From Strongylocentrotus purpuratus (Eukaryota; Echinodermata; Echinoidea; Camarodonta; Strongylocentrotidae): a stretch of 64,000 nucleotides of DNA. The position numbers and the translations under genes are program-made. The notes under the pieces are model-generated. The model did not search any database, was not told where the DNA came from, and saw nothing but the letters and a program-made list of their open reading frames with translations. Position 1 is the first letter of the stretch, and each line of letters opens with the position of its first letter. Below, one piece after another: positions 28,207-39,570 of this stretch. The stretch spans positions 1,528,501 to 1,592,500 of the forward strand of contig NW_022145544.1 in NCBI RefSeq assembly GCF_000002235.5, given 5' to 3'.

Positions 28207-31200
28207 CAAAGGGAGAGACGAGAGTGTTAATTAAAAATTTAATTTCCGCCGTTGTGTGAAACAAACCCTACCGGTACAATATACGTACATGCATTTGGTT
28301 TTTGTCAGATATTAGGGCAATTTTATAGCTGCATTATTGCATTTTTCGCCAAACTTTGAGAAAACACAAGTCTGTTACCATCACCATGCAGCTGTGTATG
28401 GTAGAGTAGGGAATACATGCTTTCCAGGGGGGGGGGGGCAGGGGCTGACAACGCAAATGAAGGAGAATCCTCCATCGCCCTGCCCTCCCCACCCCCCCCC
28501 CCCAAAAAAAAAAGGGGGGGAGGGGGACACAATCGAATACGATATGGTTTGTAATGAATGGCAATCAAAAAGAGAACATGAAAAATACTCTATAAAAGCT
28601 GTTTTCGTTCAGAAAAAAAATGGTTGATCATGCTGTGACAAATAAATACAAAATTTATAATGGTATATGCTTAAGCAAGAAGAGGGGAAATTCAGCTCCC
28701 TAGTCCAAATACGAATGTGGACTGAACTCGAAAGTAGGGCTTCAAACAATGTCCCATTCACAAGGAGTGTTCACAAACAAACAAAACGTATATTGTCCAA
28801 TCAATTTTATTTTAATAATCAAACAATTCATTGTCGTCAACCAGAATTTAAGCACATAGCATGGTATCGATTCCTGCGCGGATTGAACAGCTGATTAACC
28901 AGCTGACATCTGTAATATTCACAATCATCACAACCAATGCGCGCGTGGCAACGTTTAGTTTGGTTCGGTTAAAGAAGGAAACTATGATGAAATATTACAT
29001 TAATAATAGTGTAGATTTCAAATAATCAACATCTTCTTTAGTCCAGAGGCCCTATTCGATGTCAGGGGCGTCCAGTCTATAATATTTATGTATGATTTCT
29101 TTTTGTTTAATATCCTCCTGTGTGACTCTGCATTAATTGGTTTCGATTAAACCACGAATAATCGTGTATCAAATCATATTCAGACCGACATCATGCATCA
29201 TAGGCAACTCGATACACTGGCACAAAAGTAGAGTTTCTAGCTCATTATTATACTGGTATCTGTTTCGTTAATGGTGGCAAACCGATACCCCCACACTAAC
29301 CATATGACGTTGAAAACACATATCGAATGAAAAGTATCAATATTGACTGAAGGACATTTCCCCCTCGCTTGTTGATATACGCGAATTGGAAGAGAAAACA
29401 AAATTGGCATTTCATTTTAAGGCATAATATTATTATGGAATGTGTATTTGCGTGTCTGAGAGAGCAATGAATCTGAAGTTGACATAATTATAATTTAAAC
29501 TCAATTTAAGCAACATTGAACTTATAATACGATTTGATATCAACAAGACAACAACATGATGAAACAAAACATCATTATACCAACAATAACATAATATTAG
29601 CAGCACAATTAAGGAAGTAAACTATGATTATTTATACCAATCGTGTGAAGAATATCAAATATGCAGTCACGATATAATACAAGAACTGGTAATCAGTATC
29701 GGGCAAAGGATTAAGGTCGCTTGGTGAATTAAGTCTAACCACTGATAATTTTGTTCAAATTCAACCTGTTGTTTTTACTGCAAGGTTTTGTGGAGATTGA
29801 CAAATCCACTCACAACATACAGATATATTAAGTGGTATATTGTGACCGGCCTCCCCCTTCCCATTGCAAGAAATAAGCAAAAGAAGTGAGATAGTAACTT
29901 ACGAGACCTATCACTGCTGCTATATGCTCCAGGAATGCGAGTCTCTGTCCAATCACTCACCAATTCGAGTATTAAATGCCAATCCACGGTTAGTAATATA
30001 GCGCTATCAATGATCACATTTTGTAAGCAATCATTCTCGATGTCAATATAATTTATACAGCTCTAACGGCTACATGCTTATCATGACCAATTAGTAATTA
30101 GGCTAAGACTTTTCACGGGTTGTGCGTGTGAGATTTACTCTGCAGAGGAAATCCTGCCGGAAGACTCTGGAGCCCGTGCATGTGTATTCTGTACTTTCGT
30201 TTAGTTTTCGTTTTCTTTCTTTCTCTTCCATTTTGTACAGTGGTTTTGTAAACATGATATCTATTTTCCTGTAAAATTCAAAGTAAACAGCGTGTTTACT
30301 AAACTATTAGACCGAAAAATCAATCTATTTCGTTTGTTCCGTATGTCTGGGCTCACAAAATTCTCGGAGAAGAACGTTTTTAAAACCTTCTCCAAGCAGA
30401 CGGATTTTCTGTCTACAGAACTATAAACCGGATTGTAAACTAATGAAAGAATGATGTTTTTGATGAACTGAAGTTCGATAATTAATTGAGTTGAAACCAA
30501 AAATGGGAGTTTTGCGGTCAATAAAGGAGGCCAAGAGCCCAATCACGAAACGTTCACAAGATAAAAATAGCTCAAAAAATTATATGTAACCGAAATGTAT
30601 GCCAATAGACATCATAATGATACAACGTCCAATTAAATCGGATTAATAGGGATAGTAGAGCAACAATAATAGCGAAAATAGGAAGAGTGGATTAACAGCA
30701 ATCGTATAAGTCGAGACTGAGGCCAACATAAAGAAAGAATAACAAAGTACGTTACTTCAAAATGGACTCATGCAGTTTAGATTATTATCATCGCAGTGAA
30801 TAATTTAGACCGTTCCAGTCACTTAATAATCGCAGTTAATTACTGTACCATACCAGGCACTTAGTATTTATTTGTTTTGTTACAATTCATAATACGGGTA
30901 GGGTATGCTTTTCTCCAAAACAAGCAGCTACATAAAAAGACCTTCTGAAGCAACCAGGGGGAAGTGAAATCTAGAAATCAGGCACAAAAGATAAACACAA
31001 TTAATCTTTCCTACCTTCATTTGCAGTATGTCAAAAGCATATACAAACAAAATGCTTCAACGAGATAACGAGGCAATAAACATAATTTATGGACAAGGAA
31101 GTCAATAAACATTTCGTTCTCCCCCCGGACTCCAAATAAGGTGATTGTACTTTGCCATAATACGGTGACCATGATTATCTTTATTTACTTCGAAACTCTT

Positions 31201-34200
31201 TATTATGGAAGAACATTTTTTTTCACCTTTCAAAATGGCCTTTATAATCAGTTAACGTACCATGTTACATAACCTAACGATATAAGCTGAAACGTTAATG
31301 AGTCGGTATATTTTCTTGATTCATAAATCTTACTTCTTTAATACTGGACCCTCGTACCAGTCAGTGATCGTGTATGCACTATCACAGATGCCTCCTTTCA
31401 CGTGTTTCACGCGCACTTATCGGGTGTTAGTATCTCATGGTTCCCAGTTCCTGAGATTTTGTCATGTCTTCCAAGGTTTCTTCCACCCCATTGTCCTCAG
31501 TGGACCTCAACCATGAAGTTGACCTGTCATCTTATGAATCATCATCTTAATCTGTATTGGCCTAGAACCAAAGTCAATCCAACCATGGACCCTATACCAC
31601 AAGGATCCACGGTCCAACAAAGGCTCTCAAACAGTTAGTCATCAAGCGGTCGCTTCCATGACAGGAACTACAGGAAATATATAAACAACACTCGCATTAG
31701 CAATCAAAGTAAAGAGCCCAGACTGTACACGATGATGTCATTGATAATAAAGCGGGGTTAAAGCTCATGTATACCTTAGTGAAGCCCCACTCCACTGAAA
31801 ACATAAGAAATAGGACCATGTTTCCAAAACACTTGTCAATAAATACATGTACATGCATTCTAAGATGCAATAAAGTGTTTTCGCACACCTACGGTAACGA
31901 TTGAGCAACGGAGGTATAAACATGAACATGATCTATATATTATTACCATGATTGAGTCATTCCCTATTTTGGGGGGGGGGGGGGTACAATTCCAAGCTAT
32001 TTTGCGCCACGTTATCGACAACGCTTCAGTCTTCATTACATCTTATGATACACAAAACGACCTTGAACTTGCCTGTCCATATTTATTGTACGCATAAGAT
32101 TTCAATTAATATCCTCAACAATTTTTGAATTTTTATAAACGTAATTTCTATCCAGAGGATTAACAAATCTCACAGTTTCTTTTTCCCCCTTGTGACTCTC
32201 GTTTGAGGTCTTTAATATTGTGTGCCAAACATTGCGTGCAACATCCAGCTCTGTGGTGTATTCTCTCAAGATTGTCACCGGGTGCTTCGACATTTTTTTT
32301 TCATTTCTCGAGAGCATTCCATTCATGCCTTGCATAGATGATGTGGGGCAGCGTAAGAAAACGAGAGAAAAAACTTGCATGACATTCCAGCTAATGCTCT
32401 TGGTGCAAAGCAGATGCGGGGGCTGGGGGGGGGGGGGGGGTCAGTGGCGTATCCACGATGAAGCTGGCGTATGCCCCCTATTGTTAGACAGAGCCTTAGG
32501 AAATGCAATACTGCTTGCAGTATATGGGGATGACAGATCCCCCCCCCCCCCTCCGGAGGGGATTCCACCCCTTGTCACGTGGGGCCGTATCATCGTTAAA
32601 AAATGCAAAATTGCTGTTTAGAATGTATGTAATTCTTAGTATATAGATCACCCAGTAAATAAGATGAAATTTCAAACTTCATGAGGGCAACGAAATGTGG
32701 TCAAAGTTTCAGGATTCAGAAAAAGCTTGTTTTAAAATCATTTTCATTTCATTTCCTCGGAGAATTTCTTGTCTGGCTGCTAGTCTGGCTGCTAGCCAAC
32801 CATTAGATTTTAGCAAACTTATTGAAAGGAGATCAGTCTTTATTAAAACATGATTTAATCGCAGTGGCCTCCGTTCAGCAAGTTCCTTGAAAAGTATTAT
32901 GGTCTTTTACTCTCTATTTTTGTTTACTCGTCCGTGTATACTTACTTATTTATTGTCCCATTGGACCAAGAATATCGACTATTACGTAAGTCATCCCAGG
33001 CCCCTGTAACCAGCGCTCAAAATACACGGGGGCGGTGGGCGATTCGCCCCCGTGAGCTACATAATCGCCCCCGTCAGGTTGCTCACGGGGGCGATTGCAA
33101 AATTAAAAATCGCCCCCGTGGAATTATGAAATAAAGATTATCTTTTCTGTTATAACTTTAACACAATATTGAGTTTCAATTTTCAAATGAAATGGAACTT
33201 AGATTAGCGTGCAAGATTTCTTGTTTTATGAGTAGGCCTATTATTACCGATTCAGCTCACAGTGCAGTGCCGCCGTCAGCAGTGGTTATAGGCCTACTGC
33301 GCCCTTAGTAGCGGTACGTGTGCACGCTGCCGCGCTATGTCTGCTGGAGCTGGAGGCGATCGCGCAAGGGCAGAAACATGGTCATGGAGAAGTTTTTCGT
33401 TGTGAAAGCGTTAACCCGCTGAAATCTGGTGATTTCAAATGATTAGCAAATAATGAACCTAGACCAGTAAATCAATATTAGGGACTTTTAGATTTTAGAT
33501 TTGCACGATGGGAACGTGGACTGAAACGTGTGACCTCCTTTTAAGGCAGTGCCAGTGCTTAAAAGGACGTCACATGTGACTGCCAGTGCCTTAAAAGGAC
33601 GTAACACGTCCACGTCCACGCAAATCTAAAAGTCCCTATTGAGAAGAAGAGGAAGACCAAGATGTCGTGGAATGATATGGTAACATGGGCAGATCTACGG
33701 GGGGGGGGGGGTTAGGGGTTTAACCCCCTCCTCCCACCCCCGGCCCCCTTGGGCTGCCAAGTGAAAATGTGATATTAAAGCGGGGGGGGGGATGCTGGAG
33801 AGGAGGACTACTAATCTATTTTATTTTTTTCATGGGGGGGGGGGGGGAAGTGAAGCGCCGTTTTAGCATGACTTACTTTTTAACTCTTACTTTCACCTAT
33901 CTCAGATAACCCTAAGTGGTTGCTGCTTTATATGTAGTTGATGATAATGCATGATTAAAGTAAAGAGAGAGAGAGAGAGAGAGAGAGAACCACCTTCATT
34001 TTGCAATGGTTCAGGGTTCGTGTAATGTACATTTGAAACCATTTCTTAGCGTCTCAACCCTAACAAAATGGCAAAACTATTTTTGAGGAAAAGCATTATA
34101 CTGAATTAAATAAAGAATAATAGCTTTATATTGGATCATACTAATACTGATACGGGCTAAAGACAATGTGGTATTTGTATAGAGGTATTCCAAAATGACA

Positions 34201-37200
34201 TTCTGATAATCAACATTTGTTCTGGTATCATAATGTATATACGCATAATACAACTGATCTTTATGATTTCTTAACGTGACATAGCTTCTTTTCCCCCTGC
34301 AAACAAAAAAGAAAACAAGGTTATTTAATAAAAGGATCATGCGACAAATAATCATTGTAATTCAAATTGATGCAAGGATTTTTTTGAATAAGCAATGCTT
34401 TTCACCAGAATCTTCTTTGTAAAAACGACTTTTACAAATCTCAGCCATGCAAATCTGCCACTTTGTTGTAAGATCACTTTCAGATTTAAATAGGAGAGGT
34501 GTATTCTTTAATGAGTATTTTACATTGAATGGAACGTCTCAACTCAGTAAGCATGGCTGAGATTTGTAAAAGTTCTTTTTACAAAGAAGATTCGGGTAAA
34601 AAGCAGTGCTTATTCAAACAAATATTCGCATCACTTTGAATCACAATCATTATTTGTCGCCTAATCCCTTTTAATGACTTTGTTTTCTTTCTCGTTTGCA
34701 AGGAGAGAAGAAGATATGTCACGTTAAAGACATCATAAAGATCAGTGTTGTATGCGTATATATTATATACACAGGCCAGTAACAGCTATGTAGCTTGTAA
34801 ATTTGTAAGAGGGAAAATGCTGATTGAAATAATAATGATGAAATAGCAAATAATTGAGGAGTATCATAGATACCAATTCAATGGATATTTGTATAAAAAA
34901 GAGCCCCCGTCAGTACTAAAAGAGCCCCCGTGAGAAGGCTCGCGGGGGCTCTTTTTTTTGGGGGGGGGGGGAAGAGCCCCCGTGGACAAAAAATTAATTT
35001 GAGCCCTGCCTGTAACCTTGTCAAGGTATATTGTACTGTTGTGGAAAGCGATCTACAAAACTAATCTATGCCTATATGAAGGATGTCGTGTCGTCTCTGC
35101 AAATCTTGATAAATTAATTTGAGATAAGTTTCGATCGTGAGAAATTAATTTGTTTATTCTTTATGAGGCAAATTCATGGTAAGGTAGACAAAGAAACAAT
35201 CACCTTTGATGTTTCTCCCTTGTATGAAAATATTGTATACAATTATATGTTTCGGCTTCGTGCGTTTCATTAACGTTATTTAGAAAACAGAAGTAAAACC
35301 ACTATATCGATTAACCGAAAATAAATTCATTGGAAAGATTGTAATCCGTTTACTCCCAACATAGAGGCCTACATAATTATTTTCGCAGCATTCAAACGCT
35401 TTCAATATTTCGACTAAATGTTTATACCATATTCCTAAATTTGGTTCTTTGTTCTTGCAACAACAACAAAAAAAACGCCCTAGACCCTAAACCGAACCTC
35501 AACTATCTAGGGAAGTGGATAATGTTGGCCTCTCTTCTCAGTTTGCAAGAGCAAGCCAACCTCCTAATAGTCCCCCTTCTCCGGGCCAATGCTGGTCTGA
35601 TTATGCCACTTACCACGCGTCCTCACTTGTCAAAAGGAGGAAGTCCGGGGCCTTTAAGCTAGATGACAGAGCCAATTTATTCTTAAGAGTATTCATTTTC
35701 AGTGTTCAATAAACAGCGTGATATGAATTATGACAAGTTTACCCTGACCCATGGACGTTCTGACCTGCTTCAAAGACGTATCCTTTCACAACTTGCCCTA
35801 AGATCTTTTGATATTTTCTTCTACATCTATTCTTATAATTTGCTTGGACGCCTTCGCGTCAAGTATAATACGACAAATATTAATATTTTGGTCAAACATT
35901 CTTTCAGTTATACAACAATCGTTCAACAAAGGATATCGGTTATGATTGTGACACGCATCCTGACTGACCCCGATATCGGTAGGTCCTAGAGTTTGGGGTT
36001 TTGATTCTCTATTTTCTCTCTTATTCTAACTTTTATTTCATTTTGTCTAGAGGCAGAAAACTACAGAAACAAAATTTGCAATTTGCTACATCAGGATTGA
36101 AATACTTTTAACTAACCCGCATTGCATTGCTGCATGCTTTCATCAAGAACAGAAGAACACAGTAATCGAGAGTATAGGCGCAATGTTTGTTATCATTTTG
36201 GGCCTTATTATCTACATAGTAGTTTGTATAATCAGGGAGGTGACTTAATAAATCCTTGGTTGAATCAAACAATTAAGCCAAAGAACAATGGTATGATAAA
36301 TATATATATATACATTCATGGTTTATGAGTGTAATGAACTTCGAAAATAACGCCATGACCCGGACACTACCAAGGTCTTATTGCTAGAGTAGGGCAAACG
36401 ATGTCATCCTGGTCATGCTGATATCAAGATTGGCTTTCTTTTTGGTAAAAAAAAATACAATGCATACATTGAAATTCTCATCAACATCAATAATGGTAAT
36501 AAAAGTAGCATCATCATCATCAGCAGCAGCAGTAGCAGTAATAGTAGTATTAATATAAGAGGAGGAGGAGGAGGAGGAGGAGGAGGAGGAAGAGCGTATA
36601 GATTATTTTACCTTATTAAATGCTATTTTTGCCAATGTATGTGAAAGACTAAATTGCATATGTAAACCATATCGAGTCCCAATCAATAGTAGCAAGAAGG
36701 CTGTATAGGATTTCATAAATCTTAAGTAAGTATTATTTTTAGAACAACTCTAGAGGACGCCAAAAGGAACAAGAGTTTATTATTCTAAACAATACATATA
36801 TTTTTGGAAAGATCTGCTATACTTTTTTGGTATAAAGGACACTGCACGTACTTGGCATGTCTCCAACTGTTTTTTTCTATGGTTGTCCCATTCTATGGTA
36901 GGTCCATGTAGGGAGTGGTTGTCCAAAGTTCTTTGATTTGAATCACCAACCCCCAGCTGATGGGAGAACAAAAGCGAACAAAACTCCCTTGTTATAAAAG
37001 CTACATCGGTCCAGGTCCAAGGGAAGGTCTATTGAACAAAAGGGTATACCTTGCGAGTATAATGTTTTCACAAAACCCCAATTCCGTATGGTTACATCTG
37101 AATGTATTATACAAATATTATTTGACGACATCAATACCCAAAAGTGGGTAGAGGTTTCGAGGTTTTTTGATCGGCACACCCCGTTGAAACCAAAATGAGT

Positions 37201-37788
37201 ACCCCCCTCCATCCTATAACCCCGGCATCCAAATAGTATATTCAAAAATTCCACCGAAATAATAATTTGCATTGTGTTGAACTTACTATAATATCATTCT
37301 CTAAATTAATGGCAATGAAAAGCAGGATAAACGCATAGCAATGAATAAACCTGTAATTATACTAACATTTAATATATATACGGGACGGTGATTTCATTCA
37401 AGACAAATTTTGGATGTTACTTGTATTCAATGAAATTATAAAGAAGAGCTTGTGTCATGCAGATTCTCAGTGAAATGCAAATGATATACAACGTGACTGC
37501 AAAATAACAAGTCTAGACTCGAGATAATTGAATTACTATCGTTTAAACGGCGACGTTTCAAACACCATGTCATAAATATATGTTCTCTTTCACACTATCC
37601 AACGTGCATGCAGTAGTTGGAAATTAAGTCTGGGGGCTATTTTTGAGTCGTGCTACTCGCCTGCACGTGTTCAGATGACTAAAAATAAATCTCAGCAGGT
37701 CTGTCTCGCAGGTCTTAATCTAAAGAAATTAGACGTGCCACGTCAGGCTTGACTATTAATATTGTTGTTGTTATTACTGTTATTATTA

Positions 37789-37826
<38 letters not shown>

Positions 37827-39570
37827 ACTAGGCCTATTATTATTGTCGTTGCTATTATCATCATTATGATTATCATTATTATTATCATCATTATCATTAT
37901 TATCATAAGTAGTATAGTAGTAGTCGTAGTAGCATTATTATTATCATCATTATCAACGTCATATCCATTATTATGATACTAATAAACCGCTCATAATTTT
38001 GAAATCTCCGCGATTTTCTGTTTTACAAGAACGAAGCTCGACGGGAGACCATGCAATCTTGTGCAACAATGAGCCTAATATTCTCCCTTTTCACTAAACT
38101 TCAGCCAAGTTCGCATGTGACCTTTAAATATATTAGAGATGCATAACAACCGATGGTTAAAGGTATATAAACAACAGCATGATTTCTACTTTTCAAACAT
38201 TTAAACAAAAGCCTTTTATAATGATGCAAAGACATTATAATATGACTTAAGCATTGTGAACGGGTGGTAACATACAAGACACTATTTAAAAAGCACACCG
38301 AATAATACTTCTCTGAAATTGACTACATACCAGCTACTTTGCATTTGCATAATCAGTGCTAGTGGTATCAGTGGAAAAACGACCCGACTATTTGGTGTTT
38401 GTCTCTTTTCCCATGACATGACGTTGAAAGCGGAAGGAAGATGGCACTTAAAGGTGTCCTATGTCCAATTCCTGAGAAGCCACACTTATCGTCTGTTATC
38501 GAGGACGTCACACCGATCCTTACATGATTACACGACAAACTTCCTCCTTCTACCAGGTGTATGTTACAGAGGAAATTGGATTGGCAGCCAAGCATTGTTT
38601 GTTACATGTTTTGTACAATCCCGTGAACAAAACATAATTATTATTCGTGTGGTTTATCAAACCCCACCACAAAAACAATCCTTAGCATATGCTATGCCAA
38701 TGGGTATAATATAGATGGGGCAGAAGCAACAGCCGTCCCTAGATCCTATGACGGATTTGCAATGATTTTGCTGACATTTTAAACGTTCTGACAGTATTTT
38801 AAAGACTATGTAAAGAAAATAAGAGCCTTTTAGTCCTGTCCGAGAGAAGCTGTTGCTCATAATGTTCAATATTAGTAACAATCCTCAGCATATGCCAAAG
38901 GGTATGGGGCAGGAGAAACAGCCATCCCTAGATCCTATGACGCATTTTCGATGTTATTTCTGACACTTTAAACATTATGTCAGTAGACTATTTCCAGAAA
39001 ATACGAGCCTTTTAGTCCTGTCCAAGACAAGCTGTTACTCATTTTAAATATTAGTAGCAATCCTTAGCATATATTCCAAAGGGTATGGGGCAGGAGCAAC
39101 AGCCGTCCTTAGATCCCATGACGGATTTTTCGATGATATTACTGGCACTCCTACATTCTGTCAGTACTTAAAGACTATTTTCAGAAAATAAGAGCCTGTT
39201 ATTCCTGTCCAAGAGAAGCTGTTACTCATGTTTAATGTTAGAAAATTTGCTTAGCCCCCCCCCCCCCCCCCACATTTTGCTAATGTTTTGTTCATAAAAA
39301 CGTACACCAAGGCAAATTAAAGAGTCAGTCATCTCAGTATTCCTTCTTGTTGCATTACACGATAATCATTTTACTTTTCTTTGCTCATAATTATATTAAG
39401 CATAATGAACAAAATAGATTAAGGTCTCACGACGGCTTAATGATGATGCTATCCTTCCAATATTCTAATATAAGTATACTTACAAAAGAAGGTAGGTGCG
39501 GTGATATGAAACTGCTGACGGACTCTCTCCATTTTCTAGAGTTTGATTTCTCGAATTGCGTTTGAGCCAT
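13687..39570 (-). CDS. MARCH-type (RING-CH) membrane E3 ubiquitin ligase, 4 coding exons
   Basis: Coding exons on the minus strand: 39570-39484, 19396-19198, 17787-17633 and 14220-13687. All junctions are GT-AG and phases agree, giving 324 residues. The RING-CH finger spans residues 85-133: CRIC at 85-88, C104 and C106, H114, C117, W121, C130 and C133, in the C4HC3 order that binds two zinc ions and recruits an E2. Two hydrophobic helices follow at about 158-179 and 195-219. The ~105-residue tail is acidic and Ser-rich, with a YGNF (YxxPhi-type) motif at 311-314 and a hydrophobic C-terminus VLFV. Known MARCH proteins ubiquitinate membrane cargo in endosomes, ER and plasma membrane; this role is inferred. 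The finger does not closely match one vertebrate MARCH, so I give no symbol. The last three exons are firm; the first (29 residues) is a prediction. If it is wrong, translation could start at 19387 (292 residues). Confidence 0.88.
16153..16312. mobile_element. MITE with CAGGGCCC-type ends
   Basis: A 160-bp element with inverted ends: CCTGGGCCCCGACTTATAAA on the left, and CCAGGGCCCGTCTTATAAA read inward from the right, both continuing AGTTGCGATT. It resembles hAT-derived MITEs widespread in marine invertebrates. I could not find a clear target-site duplication. It lies in MARCH-like intron 3. Confidence 0.65.
16750..16860 (-). repeat. Dispersed ~110-bp repeat, copy A
   Basis: It is the inverted partner of 22760-22872. 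Shared segments include GGTCTGTTGACTTAT and TAGACAGCTTCGAGGGGCAC, read on the minus strand. The family is not recognised. Confidence 0.65.
17935..18090 (+). mobile_element. 3' part of a SINE of the same family
   Basis: GGAATGCTCCCCAGGGAGTG, the ACACATTGTGTGC block, GTAAAGCGCTTAGAGAC and AAGCGCTATATAA repeat the 3' half of the SINE at 49685-49982, ending in an (ATT)-rich tail. It is 5'-truncated and lies in MARCH-like intron 2. Confidence 0.65.
18117..18415 (+). repeat. (GA)n tract with poly-G
   Basis: AGAGAG runs with occasional interruptions, ending in a G-rich stretch (18351-18378). It lies in MARCH-like intron 2 directly after a SINE tail. Confidence 0.85.
18819..19106. mobile_element. 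PIF/Harbinger-like MITE
   Basis: The element spans 18822-19103 (282 bp) and is flanked by TTA on both sides (18819-18821 and 19104-19106). The ends are GGCCAAATTAAAA and the complement of TTTTTTACTGGCC, followed inward by a shared GTAGCGTCC / TTAGCGTCC block. Three-base TWA duplications and GGCC-type ends fit PIF/Harbinger. It sits in MARCH-like intron 2, about 90 bp from exon 2. Confidence 0.6.
22760..22872 (+). repeat. Dispersed ~110-bp repeat, copy B
   Basis: About 80% similar by eye to the complement of 16750-16860. It carries GAAACCCT, GGTCTGTTGACTTAT and TAGACAGCTTCGAGGGGCAC in the same order. Confidence 0.65.
23483..25446 (+). mobile_element. Non-autonomous hAT-type transposon, copy 1, with 8-bp target-site duplication
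   Basis: The element spans 23491-25438 (1948 bp). It starts CAGGGCTCAAATTAATT and ends TATTTTGAGCGCTG, so its ends are inverted (CAGSGCTCAAA). It is flanked by the perfect 8-bp duplication CTATTTAA (23483-23490 and 25439-25446), the hallmark of hAT. Subterminal hairpins repeat the motif CCCCCGTGAG/CTCACGGGGG at both ends (23511-23605 and 25330-25425), as expected for transposase-binding arrays. Inside are two foldbacks (23742-24247 and 24839-24988), a (CT)n run and poly-G/C tracts. No transposase is visible. The second copy, inverted, is at 33011-35008. Confidence 0.93.
23742..24247. repeat. Long foldback inside hAT copy 1
   Basis: Arms of about 200 bp (23742-23960 and 24045-24247) are imperfect reverse complements. 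Examples are AACACTGATCTTTATGAT against ATCATAAAGATCAGTTGT, and GAATCTTCTTTGTAAAAAC against GTTTTTACAAAGAAGATTC. The loop is about 85 bp. The same structure is present in copy 2 (about 34225-34755), so it belongs to the element. Confidence 0.8.
25439..25865. repeat. Tandem duplication of ~218 bp
   Basis: Unit A (25439-25656) and unit B (25657-25865) share ATCATGCGAATACAGGTATT, the (CCAA)n tract, ATGACGTCATAAATATACGA and ACTCCACGCCCTTTCA. The right target-site duplication of hAT copy 1 forms the start of unit A. Confidence 0.7.
26809..26959. mobile_element. MITE with CAGGGCCTCATTTCACAAA ends
   Basis: A 151-bp element running from CAGGGCCTCATTTCACAAA to TTTGTGAAACGGGTCCCTG, so the ends are inverted with a few mismatches. 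Inner arms also pair (TTGTCATCAGTGAC with GTCACTGATTGTTGTC). No clear target-site duplication is visible, so the hAT-like assignment rests on the ends only. Confidence 0.6.
28120..28215 (+). repeat. (GA)n microsatellite
   Basis: About 90 bp of GAGAGA/AAAGAG sequence in MARCH-like intron 1. Confidence 0.8.
33003..35016 (-). mobile_element. Non-autonomous hAT-type transposon, copy 2 (inverted), with 8-bp target-site duplication
   Basis: The element spans 33011-35008 (1998 bp) and is the reverse complement of copy 1 at 23491-25438. It starts CAGCGCTCAAAATACACG and ends AATTAATTTGAGCCCTG, flanked by the perfect 8-bp duplication CCTGTAAC (33003-33010 and 35009-35016). Copies differ by scattered substitutions and small indels, visually around 5%, so both moved fairly recently. 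A 92-codon open stretch (34355-34077, minus) aligns with an open stretch in copy 1 (about 24170-24350), including the shared YVTLRNHKDQL and NVDYQNVILEYLYTNTT. I recognise no family for it. Confidence 0.93.
36505..36592 (+). repeat. Trinucleotide repeats (CAT, CAG, AGG)
   Basis: Short CAT/CAG/TAG repeats run into a perfect (AGG)n stretch (36558-36592). Confidence 0.85.
37757..37965 (+). repeat. (ATT)n / (ATC)n microsatellite
   Basis: About 200 bp of TTATTA repeats with CAT interruptions. The isoleucine-rich open frames on both strands are artefacts. Confidence 0.9.
38676..39240. repeat. Three tandem ~180-200 bp repeats
   Basis: Units start at 38676, 38879 and 39058 with CAATCCTTAGCATAT-like sequence and share CAACAGCCGTCC, TAGATCCTATGACG and GAGCCTTTTAGTCCTGTCC. 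They diverge by visible substitutions and indels. The array lies just downstream of the predicted MARCH-like first coding exon, at the start of intron 1. Confidence 0.75.
39484..39570 (-). CDS. Predicted first coding exon of the MARCH-like gene
   Basis: The ATG at 39570 has a strong context (A at -3, G at +4) and is the first ATG after an in-frame TGA at about 39630. The 29 codons (MAQTQFEKSN...HLPSF) end at a consensus donor, GTAAGTATA, in phase 0. The next exon (acceptor before 19396) is open in phase 0 upstream of its own ATG, reading A-N-R-M-M, so the two join in frame. I recognise no domain in this segment. The alternative is a non-coding 5' exon elsewhere, with translation starting at 19387. 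Transcript evidence would decide. Confidence 0.5.

Larger units (their letters stand above)
19397..39483 (-). other. MARCH-like intron 1 (~20 kb, inferred)
   Basis: It lies between the predicted first coding exon and the acceptor TTATCGCCAG. Contents: a motif cluster near 19.9-20.1 kb, dispersed repeat copy B, both hAT copies, a tandem duplication, a MITE, microsatellites and a three-unit tandem repeat. Stretches such as 20.1-22.7, 29-31.2 and 35.1-36.4 kb show no convincing gene. Small non-coding or coding exons could be hidden. Confidence 0.5.

Noticed and set aside
32102-32380. 92-codon minus-strand frame ending ...NPLDRNYVYKNSKIVEDIN
   Set aside because: Looks protein-like in composition, but I recognise no domain and no splice context supports it as an exon.
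32442-32580. hAT-like end CAGTGGCGTATCCACGA
   Set aside because: No matching opposite end or duplication found, and the left flank is a poly-G run that hides any boundary.
23491-35008. A single ~11.5-kb transposon with ~2-kb terminal inverted repeats
   Set aside because: Each 2-kb arm has its own hAT ends and its own distinct 8-bp duplication, so they are two separate insertions.
35441-35715. Open frames of 65-73 codons with a weak acceptor-like TATCTAG and an AATAAA at the stop
   Set aside because: Polypyrimidine tract is poor, no partner exon is seen, and no family is recognised; treated as chance inside MARCH-like intron 1.
38319-38714. 131-codon frame with a GKTT, P-loop-like string
   Set aside because: No other kinase or ATPase motifs follow, and the 3' part runs into the three-unit tandem repeat; coincidence.
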